Origin: Monarcha castaneiventris obscurior
Taxonomy: Eukaryota > Chordata > Aves > Passeriformes > Monarchidae
DNA length: 64,000 nucleotides
Assembly (NCBI GenBank): GCA_026261815.1
Contig: JAMPIT010000848.1
Span: 6,190,501-6,254,500 of the forward strand
Reading direction: 5' to 3'
The notes beneath the pieces were generated by a model, which worked only from the letters and a program-made list of their open reading frames with translations, ran no database searches and was not told the DNA's origin. Below are positions 43,633-55,425 of the stretch, piece after piece (positions within the stretch are counted from its first letter, which is position 1; the number at the start of each line of letters is the position of its first letter). A program made the position numbers and the translations under genes.

Positions 43633-45377
43633 AGTTTTCCCTCTATTTAACATGCACCATGTTGAATCCATTACACTCTAATTCCTTAATTAAAATTAAT
43701 CTTATTATATCAAGGAAAACATTATCCTCACACTCATCACAGTGCTTACAAGCAACCCACAGCCCCTTTGCAAAGCCCAGGCATGCAATTCCTAAAACCA
43801 TTTATTTTATAATTAACCATTTAATGTATAATTAATAGAAAAACACTGAAACAACCAGAGGAAAATTTTTGGCACTAGCTGGAATGCACCTTTCCATCCC
43901 AAAGCTCTTGAAGAGTAACTCTCCAAGCTCCTTGTGGACTGAGGAATCCTTCCCGTTGGTTCATCCGATCTGACATCACTTCTGGAGACCAATAATGAGG
44001 TTTTTGTTCTGTAAGTAGCCCAGGAGGGGACTTGCCCCAGCAGGGCAGCTCTACCTGGGCAGGCCTGGACATCCTCATCTCCTTTTTTTCCTTCCCAGGA
44101 AATGCTGAGAATGTTTTCTTCTCAAACCCCTTCGTGGAATACCCTGCTCTGCCTGTCTCACCCTGAAGGAATAAAGAACATCTCATTTGGGGCAGCATGG
44201 AGTCAGGAACATGATCTGCTCCCCCTCCTGCCCTGGGAGAGCTGGCAGGTAAAGATCCACTGCAGAGATTTGGGGAGAGGGAGGGATTTTCTTGGGGAGA
44301 GGATCAGCAAAATGAAGATGAGTCTTTAAAAAACACCTTGCTACTTTTCAGCTTTGTGTGCACAGAGGGAGCACAGAAGCAGGGAGCTGTAGGCTCTGGA
44401 TTTGAAGTCTGACTGACAGCAGGCTAGAGATGCTGGAATAATAGGGAGGCATTGTCAGTGTTCAACAAGGTCTGGAAATCACAGGAAGTTGGAGGAAAAG
44501 GAGTGAAAGCACATAAAAAATAAAAGGATACAGAGGAGTAGCTGAGTGATATTTCACTCCCCTGTGACTGCAGTGAGAGGGGGGATTTCTGCAGAGCGTA
44601 TTAAGAACATACTGAGACTTTTGAACTCGGAGGTTCTTTAAATTTTAAAAATTTAATTTTTTTTTTAATTCAAGAAAAAATCTCTACTGGCCTTGTCTTG
44701 ATGCTCCAGCTCCTGATGCCTTGACTGAAAGTCCCTGGGACAGAGGGAATATCTGAGAGCCACAGCTGCTGCCAGAATGCTCCAACTTATTAGCAGGATC
44801 TCAGCAGCATCCCTGTGCCTCTGCACCAGTGTCAGAGGGAGACAACAACTCCATTGATTTCAATTATCCTTTGCAGGGGGGTGCTTAATGCCCAGATTTG
44901 TCTCTCCCTTGCAATGTTCAAAGCAGGTTCACACAGTGTGGCTTTAGCATAAATGTATTTCAATAAAGGTAATGAAGAAGAAATCTTTATTTCCTTCAGC
45001 GCTTGCTTGAATTTCCTTCTTGGGCAATATCCCAGTGGGAGCCAAGGCCATGGATCAGCCCTGGGGGCTCGGCTGGAAATGAGTTTTCATTCCCCACACT
45101 GGCACCACACCACACTAGAAGCATTTGGGGCAGGCTGAAACAGGAGTAAAAGCATCACTGTCCAAACTGTGGGCTGCATTTATGGAAATGAAACCCATCC
45201 GTGTGGGTGAGTGTTGGAATCCAAGGCACGCCTCTGGCTGCCCTGGGAAATCAGGAGCCCAGCAAGGGGGTCCCAGCCCCTGGCAAGAAGCCCAGAATGG
45301 CACCGGCTTTGACCTCAGCCCATGGGAAAAGTTACCAACGCTGCCAGAATCATTGCAAGCCACGAGAGTGTGAAAAT
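43633..45377. other. single-copy DNA, partly AT-rich; no gene seen
   Basis: The stretch 43650-43870 is AT-rich (CTTAATTAAAATTAATCTTA). An A/T run lies at 44640-44680. No gene is supported. Confidence 0.45.
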
Positions 45378-45383
45378 GAGGAG

Positions 45384-45812
45384 TGGTTTAGTGTTTTACA
45401 AGGTAAAAAAGTAGATTTTAGGGTTTTTAATATGAGGACGAAGGGTTTAAGATGGAGGATTTTGGGCGTTGCCCTGTTCTTCCTCTTCTTCTCCTTCTCC
45501 TCCATCTTCTCTGGTGGTGGTGGCACAAAATGATTGGTAGAATGAAAAAGAGGTAGAAATTCCGTGTCTAGAATAGGTGCAAATGAATTGGTATAGAACA
45601 GTAACTAATAAATCCGTTGTGAAGAATGGTTGGATGATGGAAAGGGCACAAAAAGGCCGGGACAGCCCAGGACTGGGCAGTGCCCGCTCGGACTCGGCTG
45701 CATCAGATGTGCGGCCGGAGCTGAGAGCTGGCAGAGATAAGGAGAAATAAACAACCTGAAACAACATCTGCAGCCGTTTCTCATCTGTTGGGGCTCGAGG
45801 TAAAACTCCCCA
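45384..45812 (+). mobile_element. probable solo LTR, about 429 bp, class II-like
   Basis: AATAAA at 45746-45751 is followed by CTGTTGGGGCTCGAGG, an arrangement like the R/U5 end of avian class II LTRs. The proposed ends are TGGTTTAGTGTTTTAC and GTAAAACTCCCCA, partly inverted copies of each other. The flanks GAGGAG (45378-45383) and GAGGTG (45813-45818) match in 5 of 6 bases. Another start (45369, TGTGAAAATG) is possible. The 192-codon minus-strand frame 45447-46025 is an artefact of this repeat. Confidence 0.55.
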
Positions 45813-45818
45813 GAGGTG

Positions 45819-46346
45819 AAGATAAAGAACCTGGATTTGTGCAGAGCACCCAACTCCCACAGGTGAGGAGGTGCCTGAGGAGAAAATCACTGGAGCCTGG
45901 GAGAGGATGTGCTGAGGAACAGCCTGCCCTGGGTGTGCCCTTGTTCCCATAGTGACTGCTGAGCTCTGAGACTGCATCCAAGCACGATGGAGCTTCATTC
46001 CATGGCCATCCAGAGGTGCCCTCATGTCTCATCTTCACCTACAGAGAGATGCAAGACCTGCCCCAGTCAGGGTATGTGGCTGAGGGGGAGGAAATACAAC
46101 CCCAAGAGTCAGAGAGTGGAACCACTGCCCTGTGCTTGCAAAGAGTGTTCTGGATCTGGCCCTGGCTAAAATGCCCCTGCTCCATCCTCAGTGTGCTTCA
46201 GGTTCCTGCCTTTGCCTCCAGGGGATCCCATTTCCTGTGATGCATTTATTGCAGTCTCCTGTGTCCACAGGTTCTGAACCAAAATCAGCCAATAAATATT
46301 TGCCTGTTGGAAGGCACAAACCAACACCATTGAAGAGAAATGTCTT
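45819..46346. other. single-copy DNA, no gene seen
   Basis: Nothing recognised. Confidence 0.45.
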
Positions 46347-46465
46347 GGTTGGATGAGGTTTTGAGCAACCTGGGCTACTGGAAGCAGTCCCTGCCCATGG
46401 CAGGGGATTGGAACAAGATGAGCTCTAAATTCCCTTCCAACCCAAACCATTCTGGGATTCTGTGA
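46347..46465 (+). mobile_element. CR1 LINE 3'-end fragment
   Basis: The sequence GGTTGGATGAGGTTTTGAGC leads into GGAAGCAGTCCCTGCCCATG and the tail AACCATTCTGGGATTCTGTG. It lies inside the longest open frame of the window (295 codons, minus strand 46166-47053), which argues against that frame being a gene. Confidence 0.92.
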
Positions 46466-47286
46466 GCTGCAGTCCTGGTAAGTGGGATCCATCCCTGTGC
46501 AATCCCCACAGCAGCACTGGGATTGGGGTTTCCTGTGGTCAGACAGGGCAGGCAGGGCTGCCCTACTCCATGTGCTGGGCAGAGGGTCTGAGAAAGTGTG
46601 GACAGAGGCCAGCAAAACTCCTATTCCCCCACTCCCACTGGATCTTTGCACCAGACAGACCTGGATGGAGCTGCAGCCTGGTGTTATCTGAGGGGAGAGG
46701 CCCAGGAGCCAGCCTGCTTTTAGACCTGCAGCTGTGCCAGCACCTGCAGGGGGGTTTGTGCTCTGCCCTCCTCCCCTGCTTGCTGTGAAGTGACACCACC
46801 GTCCCTGTGCTGCTGCTGCTGCTGCTGCTCCTGCAGCTCCCAGCCCGCAGCACTTGTGTGGCCTCGGCTGCCAAAGCGCTGGGGGCTGTGCAGGGCACAC
46901 AGGGAAACAGCTTCTGACAGTGAGGAGCCAGCAGAGCGCTCCCAAAGCAGCCCAGCTGCCCTCTGTCAGCTCATCCGGCTTGGGAGGAGCCAGTGGTGGA
47001 TGGGCATCCCTCGTGCACCCGTGGCTGTGGTGGGACAGTGCTCTGCTCTGCATATCCCGGGCTGCAGGATGAAAGCAGCCCAGCCTAGTTCCAGTCCATG
47101 CCTAGGCTGCCTCTCACTTCCCACTGTGACCCAGGCCTGCCGTGTTCTCCAGGGGCAGCACCACCTGGGCATGCAGCAAGCAGGGCCTTCCCCAGGTATT
47201 TCCATTGCAATGTCCTTGGAAATGGAAAACAAAGCTTTATGTTTACTGAAGCTGCATGATTAGAGGAATTGGGACGCACCTGCAGC
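46466..47286. other. single-copy GC-rich DNA, no gene seen
   Basis: A CTG repeat of about six units lies at 46809-46828 and gives an alanine run in one frame. Overlapping frames on both strands have no domain. Confidence 0.45.
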
Positions 47287-47335
47287 CATCCCTGGCATCA
47301 TCCTTGGCATCATCCTTGGCATGATCCGTGGCATC
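47287..47335. repeat. 12-bp tandem repeat, about 4 units
   Basis: The unit is CATCATCCTTGG with substitutions (CATCCCTGG, CATGATCCGTGG). It gives an HPW/HHPW-type peptide in one plus-strand frame, which is only a by-product. Confidence 0.85.
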
Positions 47336-47464
47336 CTGACCCCCTCTCCACCAGGGCACAGACCCAGGGACAGACTCATTACCTGGAGTCTTCTGGGATC
47401 CCCCTGTACCCCAAACCTGCTCCAGCTTCCCCTGATCCCAGAGCAGCTACAGAAGGGCTTGGGC

Positions 47465-47911
47465 TGATGCCTTATGGGGCTACCTAAAAGCAGAGGCCAG
47501 ACAAAATTAAGAGAATAAAAGCATTTATATTTATTGAAGGGCCTTCAGGTACATTCAGGGCAGACAAAGCCCCCCAGGAGCTACACCCAAAATGGACCAT
47601 GGGGTCACAGGTTTTCATACTTTTATAAGTTTGGTCCGTTTGCATATCAGGGGTTAATCCTCCAATTACAGCTCCAGGTGATGAAGTCATTCACCCCAAG
47701 TTTGCTCCCCCCCACTCACTGCTGCTCACATTTCTCGGGGCCTGAGGCAGTCAGGTGTCCTTGATTCCCAGGCCTGGAGAGGAATTGTTTTTGTCTGACC
47801 CAGATGGGAGAACAGCAGCTAACACTGGGTATGGAGTGTGGAGTTACACACTAAAGCATTGCAGGATCACAAATACATGAGAAATACAAAAGCTAAAATC
47901 CTAAAGCATCA
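47465..47911 (-). mobile_element. solo LTR, 447 bp, 4-bp TSD
   Basis: The plus-strand left end is TGATGCCTTATGGGGC and the right end is CTAAAGCATCA, so the termini are TGATGC/GCATCA. An exact 4-bp duplication GGGC flanks it (47461-47464 and 47912-47915). The reverse complement of AATAAA is at 47530-47535, 66 bp from the 3' end, so the element is on the minus strand. It shares the TSD size, termini and signal position with the 474-bp family but little sequence between. Confidence 0.85.
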
Positions 47912-47915
47912 GGGC

Positions 47916-48589
47916 ACAGAGCTTGTGGCAGACCCCCGAGCTTGCCCTGGCCCCCAAGGCTCCTCATCACCCAGGACTCAGTGCCAGCACCTTCACGTGC
48001 AGGGGACCATGAGGAGGTGGCAGTGACACATTCACTGTCCCTTCCAGCCCCATTGTTCATTGCTGCAGACCCCTCTCAAAGTCATGTTGGCTCCCTGGCA
48101 ATCACTCTGAGTGACAGAGGCTTCAGAACTATAAAACATCTTCAGTTTCCTCAGCGAAAGCCTAATTTATGGAACAGAAAGGGTTTTGAGGCATGAGAAA
48201 CATCAGATAGTGAGTTCCCAGGCTGCTCCCTCCTCTCTGCCCTGCTCAGCACTGCCCACAGAGCAATCCTTGCTGGCATCCAGGTGCAGGATCACAGGGC
48301 CAGGTTTGCCTTTCCACATGACCCCAGGCACTTCTCATTATCCCGGCATGAGGCAGGATCCCCCGGAGCAGGGGCTCACACGTGCCGGGACTCACTAACC
48401 TTCTGCAGTCTGCCTTCAAAGAACCTGCCAAAGAGGCTGTGAACAGCTCCTTTGCAATGGGTTTTCCCAGTTTTTATTTCTCTTTGAAGGGAACGCTGGC
48501 ATTGAGTGGTCTGGTGCAGTTTTTCGGGTGGGAAAAGAAGCAGGGCAGGTTTGCCACGGGAGGCAGGGGTGGTGGGAGATGCAAAGCTC
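47916..48589. other. single-copy DNA, no gene seen
   Basis: Nothing recognised. Short frames only. Confidence 0.45.
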
Positions 48590-49042
48590 TCCCTGGGGCA
48601 CCTCTGGCCATGGGTGGGAATGGAGCTGGGGAAGGGTCTGGAGCCCCAGGAGAGGCTGAGGGAGCTGGGAAAGGGGCTCAGGCTGGAGAAAAGGAGGCTC
48701 AGGGGGGACCTTGTGGCTCTGCACAAGTCCCTGACAGGAGGGGGCAGCCGGGGGGGGTCAGGCTCTGCTCCCAGGGAACAGGGACAGGAGGAGAGAGAAC
48801 GGCCTCAAATTGAACCAGGGAAGGTTCAGGTTGGATATCAGGGAAAAATTCATCAGTGAAAGAGTAGTTAAGCATTGGAACAGCTGCCCAGGGAGGTAGT
48901 GGAGTCCCCATCCCTGGAGGGATCCAAAAGATGTGTGGATGTGGCACTTTGCAATCTGGTTTAGTGGGAATGCTGGTGTTTGGTTGAAAGTTGGACTCGA
49001 TGATCTCGGAGGCCTTTTCCAACCTTAGCTATTGTGTGATCC
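48590..49042 (+). mobile_element. CR1 LINE, 5'-truncated, older subfamily, long copy
   Basis: It runs from GGGCACCTCTGGCCATGGGT through GGAGAAAAGGAGGCTCAGG, GTTCAGGTTGGATATCAGG and GGTTGAAAGTTGGACTCGAT to the tail AACCTTAGCTATTGTGTGAT. It is closely related to the downstream half of the copy at 57640. Confidence 0.93.
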
Positions 49043-49831
49043 TTAGCCCAGCTGCATTGTCCAAGGAGGGACCAGACCAGGCTGCAGTGGTGGCTCCTGT
49101 GCCAGGATGTCCCTGGCTGTTGGTCAGGGAGCACTGGGTGCCCCAGACAACGAGGTGGGGTGGGAAATGGTGAGAGTTAAAAGCACAGCCCCAGCAATCC
49201 CATCTCTGCTTCCTCTCCTTGCTTTCTTCAGCTTTGAGGTGCCTTAGGTCATTGTTTTCAAGCTTTTCTTTCCAGTCTGGAGTCTCATTTACGAGGCAGT
49301 AGCTGGAGTTCAAAGCGATGCCTGTGAGCGAGGGGTGCCGGAGCATTATGGAAAAAAATAATAATCAGGAATCAGAGGAGCAGTGAGGAAGTTGGCAACT
49401 TGCTACAAACCTATGCTAAATTCAGGCCACTGAGCCTGAGGTGTAAACAGCCCTATCTGATTGCTGCATCTTCATTTTCTGGTTTTGATCTTACCTTATT
49501 TATTTCAAGCAAGATAACAGGGAATGTGCCACGCTGAAATGAGAAAGGTCCATACTCAGAGCAAACTGCTGTCACAGCCCCTTGGGAGACCAGGAAACTG
49601 TGCAACAGGAAAAGGCTGCTCCTCTTGCCCAGCACTGGCCCAATTTTCAGCTTGAACTGCATAAAAATGCATAAAAATGCAAGCAATAACCTGCTGTCAT
49701 TAGTAGTCCTATTGCAGTCCTCAGATTCACAGGCTGGATTGTCTGCTTATACAAACTACATTTCAGTAAAATGTTTCAGTCAAATGTCAGGATTTGTAGT
49801 ATCTCTCCCATTTTCTCAGGAGCTTTCTTCA
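49043..49831. other. single-copy DNA, no gene seen
   Basis: Nothing recognised. A short direct repeat (GCATAAAAAT twice) lies near 49660-49680. Confidence 0.45.
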
Positions 49832-49960
49832 TCCAAGGCCAGGTTGGATGGGGTTGGAGCAATCTGGTCTGGTGGAAGGTGTCCCTGCCCATGGCAGGGG
49901 GTGGAATGAGATGAGATTTAAGGTCCCTTCCAACCCAAAGCATGCTGTGACCCTGTGATT
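49832..49960 (+). mobile_element. CR1 LINE 3'-end fragment
   Basis: CCAAGGCCAGGTTGGATGGG is followed by GTGGAAGGTGTCCCTGCCCA and the tail AAAGCATGCTGTGACCCTGT, which has drifted from the usual ATTCTGTGA. Confidence 0.9.
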
Positions 49961-52744
49961 AGAGCAACACAAACGAAAACAGAGAGAAAGCTGAGCGAAT
50001 GCTGAAGAACAACTCCGCAGCTTTGACTCCTTGTGATCAGCTCAGGCGCTGCTTGCAGGAGCTCAGCCATCAGCTGTCTGCCCAAGCTCCCCAAATGCCA
50101 CGATCACAAGTGGGCTGGCACCTGAGGAGGCCTGCAGAGCACAGCTATTTTCAGCTGCCACACGTTGTTCTCCGGATTCTGAAGTGTCAGTCACCGAGCA
50201 GGGAGCCAGGAGGATTTGAGGTGAGGCTGGGCACCAGCCAGGCTGCACAGGGCAGAGGCACCTCCTGGGAAGCTCTCTGCCACCCTGTGGGATGGGCAGG
50301 GGTCATCCTGGCTCCTTGGCAATGCCAAATAATGTGGTTAAAGGAGAACGGGAGGTGCTCACGGATACTTTGATCAACTTGATTAAATCTAGAAGGATTT
50401 GCCGGAAAAAGTTCTCTATGGATAAACTTTGAACCAGAGCCATGAATGCATTATTGCTTTATTCCCAGCCAATTTACTTCTAGCTTGAGCTTTCTAAATT
50501 CACCCTGACTAAGGATTTTAAGCCAAGGAGACTGTCCCAGGTTTCCTGAGCAATGATTTGTTGCCAGAATTGAGGTTACCACCAGAACAGGGCAATGCTC
50601 ACATTTTTCAGAGGCAGGACCTCATTGTAAGCTCTCAATTGCCTTCAAACCTCCCAGACAGACACCTTTTCTCAGGGCAGTGACACCTCTGAGGCTGAGA
50701 TACCTGCACAAAACCCTCATATTTGTCTGCTGTTGAGTGTTATAACCAGATGAACATGCAAGGTGTGGTCACCAAAACTTCATCTTTGCCTGGCTGATGT
50801 TAGACAAGTCACAGAGACTCAGAAGCCCAAATGTCTGTGTTAGAGTGAGCTGGCCTTCCTAAAGCATGAAAGATTGTTTGCCTGCCTAGAAATGCAGTGT
50901 ATATGGGGCTGTGTGTATGTTCAAGTAGGGGAGAGACCATAAAAATAGGTGGCAGAGAGAACAAAACACTTAAACTGATTTAGAGCAGGGAAAACACAAG
51001 ATGGCACAAGTAGCATTTCAAGGATGCTCTGTGAAGTTGAGAAACGAGTAATTCCTGCACTGCCTTAAAGCCACAACCCCCTCCCTGGAAAATACTGAGC
51101 AGCACAATTGCACCATAAATCGCTGTGCTTGCCCAAGAAAGGACCCTGGGCAGTAGCTCATTGGGGTGTCAGCCAACCATAGGAGGCATCCTAAACCTGT
51201 CTGTGCAGATTGTGTTATTTTACACACCTCCAGACGCCTCAGATAAGGTGTTTGCTCTCAGGAGATGCTGCCTCAAGTGGCTCCCTGGCCTGGGTTTGCT
51301 GTGCAGCTCCCTGGGCCCTGCACTCGTGTGTTGTCATCAACGGAGTGTCCTGAACACACAGGACTTGTACCAGGAGCCACAGCGAGCACTGGATGGTGCT
51401 GCTGCCTGACTGCTTGGTGACATTCCCACAGGGATAGGGGAGGTGAGAGCTCGTGGATGGGTGTGGAGGACACAGAGCAAAGCTGGGGCTGCAGTAAACA
51501 TCCTCTCCCTGTGCTCAGCCACCTCCTGACACGAGCTGAGCACGCTGGGTCCCTACCAAGGGCAGAGAAGCTGAGAAGTCCTGGTTGTTGCTCAGAACCC
51601 AAAGCTTTGCATAACCCCAAAGCTGTGGCTGCAGTGCTGAGCTGACGCCTGGCTGTGCCCCAGGAGCTTGCCCTGTGTCCTGCTGGGACCCCAGGAACCT
51701 GGCCTGGAGCCTGCTCACAAATCTGTCCTGAATGTGCAGCCAAACCCTGGTCTAATCCCCTCAGGCAGTTCAGGTCTTCAGGGGGAATTTGTAGCTCTGA
51801 TTTCTCTTCCATCCTTGTAGCCTTGGGATGCATCCCAGGGTGGCAGGCAGCAGGAACAGCTTTCCTGACTCATGCTGACACATCAGCTCTGGGCTCTGCC
51901 CTGGACCAGTCTCCTCACCTTCTTCGGGTGTCCCCCACACCCAGGGCTTTGATTCCTTCTTTGCAAAAATGGTGCTGTACTGTTGATGTTAATGGGAGCC
52001 TTGAGACTGCAGCTGGGCCATAACATTATCCTGCTTTCCTTTCTCCCTTCACATCAGAAGCTGACTTCAGTTAAACCCCACCTTTCCCACTGCTCTGTGA
52101 GATTTGGTTGCTCCATTTACTGAGAAGTGTTTTCCAGTTGCTTGTGTTGGAGCACTGAATCCCCAGTCCTACTGCTGAGCCTTTTCAGTGTCTTCCCCAT
52201 GCTCTCCAACAAGGATTTGGATTTGAGATGCTTCTTCCTTCCCCAGCTGAGCACCTCACCTCATCCACTGGGTGCTGTGGGCCCTGTTGGAGGCTGGCAC
52301 AGAGCACCTGGGGCTGTTCCTCGGCTTCTGGCACAGAAACCCGTGGAAAACACATTTCCGAGTGCTCTGGCCAGTGCCCTGCTGCAGGGCCATCTGTTTT
52401 TGCAGTATTTCACTTTTAAGGGATTTGCCATTTCCACAGAGCTGTGTTGAACTCTGTGTTTTAGCCGTGCCTACCTGTCCCAGGGGATGGAGGGGGTTGG
52501 ATGGAGCAGCTCCCATCCCAGCAGGTGAACAAGGGATGCCACAGGGCTCCCAGTCCCATGTGCTCCCAGCAAGGACCACATTCCCTGGCCTTGCCCTCCA
52601 CAGCCACTCCAAAGGCTGCCTGGATCTAGGCAAAGGAGGCCTGGCAGGCTCCACTGGGGAAGGGCCCTGGCAGATACACTCGAGCCTCCAACACCAAAAT
52701 TCCATGTGCTTGCTTAGAAACCGAGCACAAAAGGCATCACTGCC
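49961..52744. other. single-copy DNA, no gene seen
   Basis: Frames of 120-186 codons overlap on opposite strands (51273-51833 minus, 51655-52023 plus, 52256-52705 minus, 52272-52748 plus). None has a domain. No repeat tail is visible. Confidence 0.5.
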
Positions 52745-53165
52745 TTAATTGCCAGATTCTTCTGACTTACAGGAGCGCTCGGTGTTCGGGATACTGGAAT
52801 TACCCTCTGTAATTAGCTCGCCTTCAGAAGATGCACTGCCTTTGTGCCTCGTTTTTCCCTGACCTCGCTCCGCAGCTTCCCTAATTGCCTCTCTGGAGCA
52901 CGGAGCCGGCAGGGCAGGGCTGGGCTGCAGCAGATGCTTCCCGAAAGCAGAGCTCAGCGCTGCCGAGGTGCTCAGGCTGTTAATTAGGTCGATAGCCCAA
53001 TCACCGAGCCGCTGGGTAATGATCAGTGTCTCCTGCAAGGGCCACAGCCCGTGGCCGGTGTCTGCCAGCTCCCAACATCCCGCCTGGAAAATCCTCTGGC
53101 AAAGGGCACCGAGACCCCCCAGCTCTGCATTAGAGCTTATCAGAGGCCAGCGTTTGCAGGGAGGC
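52745..53165. other. CpG-richer block, candidate regulatory or conserved non-coding element
   Basis: CpG dinucleotides are visibly commoner than in the surroundings (AGGAGCGCTCGGTGTTCGGG, CACGGAGCCGGCAGG). Two TAATTAG cores occur (CTGTAATTAGCTCG, CTGTTAATTAGGTCGA). The 140-codon minus-strand frame has no domain. It could be an enhancer or weak CpG island, by inference only. Confidence 0.3.
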
Positions 53166-53393
53166 ATGTGAAAATGTCAGCACAGATGGAGATTAAGCTG
53201 TCTTCACCTCACGTCAAAACTGCCATCTGCTTCTCTCCTGCACAGCTTTAATCAGATTTTCTCCAGAAAAAAAGGGAGCGAAAGGGATGGGGCGGGCTCT
53301 GAAACTCCCAGGACTTTCTGGGCTCGTGTGCAGAGGCCTGGGGAGCTGCAAAGGGTTTGTCTGGACATTTCCCATGGAAAGGTTCTGTGTGGC

Positions 53394-54020
53394 TGTCTTG
53401 GGGTGACTATATGATGTGTATCCCCTATCACGGCTCTATGCCAGAAAATTAGTTCTGTGCCTTTAAACTGAGCTTAAGAGGGGAGGAAAAAAATGAACTT
53501 TTTAAAGCAAGTTCCCAAGGACACAGAGATAGAGACAGCTCTGCGTTCTCCGGCTGCAGTAGCACAGGAGGAGCACCCTGCCTGTCTCTTCAGCCAGTTT
53601 TTTTTCTTGGTTTTTTTTTTTCCCTCCTTCCCTTTTTCTCCAGCGTGTTTCCTAGGACTTTGGTGGGTTTTCTTTTTTTTCTCCCTCTTCTGGACTGTTT
53701 CAACAACATCAGAACACATCAGGAGAACTTCTCTTCAGGCCCAGAGGGGGCCTAAGGCCACCCCCCACGGCAGCTCTGAGAAGGAGGGACCACACCTACG
53801 AGAGGACTCCAATTTCTTCCCAGGTTTTCTCGTTATAGTGAGGGGTTTTGCTATTTAGTATTATTGTCCTTTTCCTGTGTGTTTGTTAATAAAATAGGGT
53901 TTATCTCCTTCACTTTCCTTCGAGGAATTTTTTTTTCCCGAGCCTGGTGGGGGGAAGGGTGGTTGTGGCCTGCCTTTCTCCCAGAGGATAAATTGCTGGA
54001 TCTTGGCCAAAACTGGCACA
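53394..54020 (+). mobile_element. solo LTR, 627 bp, class III (ERVL-like), 5-bp TSD
   Basis: It starts TGTCTTGGGGTGAC and ends AAAACTGGCACA. An exact 5-bp duplication GTGGC flanks it (53389-53393 and 54021-54025). AATAAA lies at 53888-53893. T- and C-rich runs at 53595-53690 are part of it. A 5-bp TSD fits ERVL-type elements. The frame 53493-53858 (121 codons) lies wholly inside and is not a gene. Confidence 0.85.
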
Positions 54021-54025
54021 GTGGC

Positions 54026-54539
54026 TTCCTTTGGAAAGGCAGGAGTGGGCAGCGAGGACTCACATCCCGCTGCAGAGTGGGGAGAAGGAAAGCCATTATT
54101 TGAAAAGAAAGCAAAAGTGGACCTTGTCCTCCAACACTGGTTTTGTTTGTTTAATCAACCAGCAAAGCCAAGTTTTCAGCTGATGAGACTCTACCAGGAG
54201 CCTGCTTGGTTCCCCAGGATGATCCCACCCCTGCACTCTCATAAGCAACATGCTGAGGAAGACAAGAGGGTAACAAAAAAACCCCAACTAATGGGAGAGT
54301 TGGACAGTTTGCTCCACAGTCACACCACAATTTCAGTCTTGCCTTGCCTTCCAAGCCCAATATGTTCGAAGCTAAATATGCCACTGCTAAGTTGAGGAGA
54401 AATCATTTTAGAGAACACTGTGTTTTTGTAAGGACACAAAGAGTGGCTGAGCAGTAACCGTATGTGTCCAAAGCCTATGAGATAAGCTGATGGAGGAGTT
54501 TCTAACATGGCTCACAAATCCCAGTTTGTGTGGAGTGAG
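54026..54539. other. single-copy DNA, no gene seen
   Basis: Nothing recognised between the LTR and the old CR1. Confidence 0.4.
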
Positions 54540-55425
54540 GCTTTGCCTTCTCCTGCTGAGCACCTGATCCACAATAATCTCACAGACTTCCCTTCAGATC
54601 TGCTCATCAGCCAGTTGTTCCCAGCTGGAGTTCCTACAGCTGACTTTTCCTTTCCATGCAGACTTACACCCACCAAGCAGCATCTCTTTTTTCTTTCAAA
54701 TCACCTCCAACTCAGCTCTGAATCTGTGCAGTTCGTTTGTGAGTCTACTCATCCCAAATCCTGGCAGTCCTTTCCACGTGGAGGTGTCAGCCAGCTTGAG
54801 AAGTGTTTTCTCTGTTCCATCATCGGGACCATTAATGAAAGTGCTGAAAGCTCAGTCCATACTGCAAGCGTCGTATTTTGACAGTAATCTGTCAATGATT
54901 GCTCCATCTATAATTTTCTAACCAGTTTTGCAACTACCCAATAATATATTCACTTAGATGATATTTTTCTAGCTCATGGAAGTATCAGAGGAGACAGTGT
55001 CAAAAGCCTGACTAAAATCAAGATCTATGACATGGTCTGTTTCTTCTCTATCCAGAAGGCTTTTGCACTGTCATAAAGGAAAATTAGATTGGTTTGACAT
55101 ATTTGTTCTTGACAAATCCATACAGACTCTTACTCATCCCTTTATACTCCTCTGTGAGCTCACAGATAGACTATTTGATTATCCACTTCAGTGTTTTCTG
55201 AAAACTGAAGTTTTATAGGTTTGAAAGGGAAGCTCCTAACTCTCTGTCTTCTTATTTAACATTTCAAAGGTTGGCATTTAAAAATGTCTCCTGTCTTTCA
55301 AGTTCTCCAGTGCCTTACAAGGCAAATCCTTAAAACTAATGGTCAATTCTTCCAGTATCTCCCCAGCTTGTGCTGTAGGTACTGCACAATGAAGTTCTCC
55401 AAGACACAGGCAAATAAGAACACTG
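54540..55425 (-). mobile_element. very old CR1 LINE with decayed reverse transcriptase core
   Basis: On the minus strand the sequence translates, with frameshifts and stops, to CR1 reverse-transcriptase landmarks in order: NKYVKP, HVIDLDFSQAFDTV (the conserved YLDFSKAFDTV motif), and FINGPDDG (compare the FINDLDDG stretch). On the plus strand this is seen as GTCAAAAGCCTGACTAAAAT and GACCATTAATGAAAGTG. The divergence, stops and lack of a bird-type tail point to an ancient insertion from the amniote or early avian lineage. The edges are uncertain. Confidence 0.82.

Noticed and set aside
45447..46025. 192-codon minus-strand frame
   Set aside because: It overlaps the probable LTR at 45384-45812, and its acidic run comes from a pyrimidine-rich stretch of that LTR.
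46166..47053. 295-codon open frame on the minus strand, the longest in the window
   Set aside because: It crosses a CR1 fragment (46347-46465) and a CTG repeat, has low-complexity alanine and no recognisable domain.
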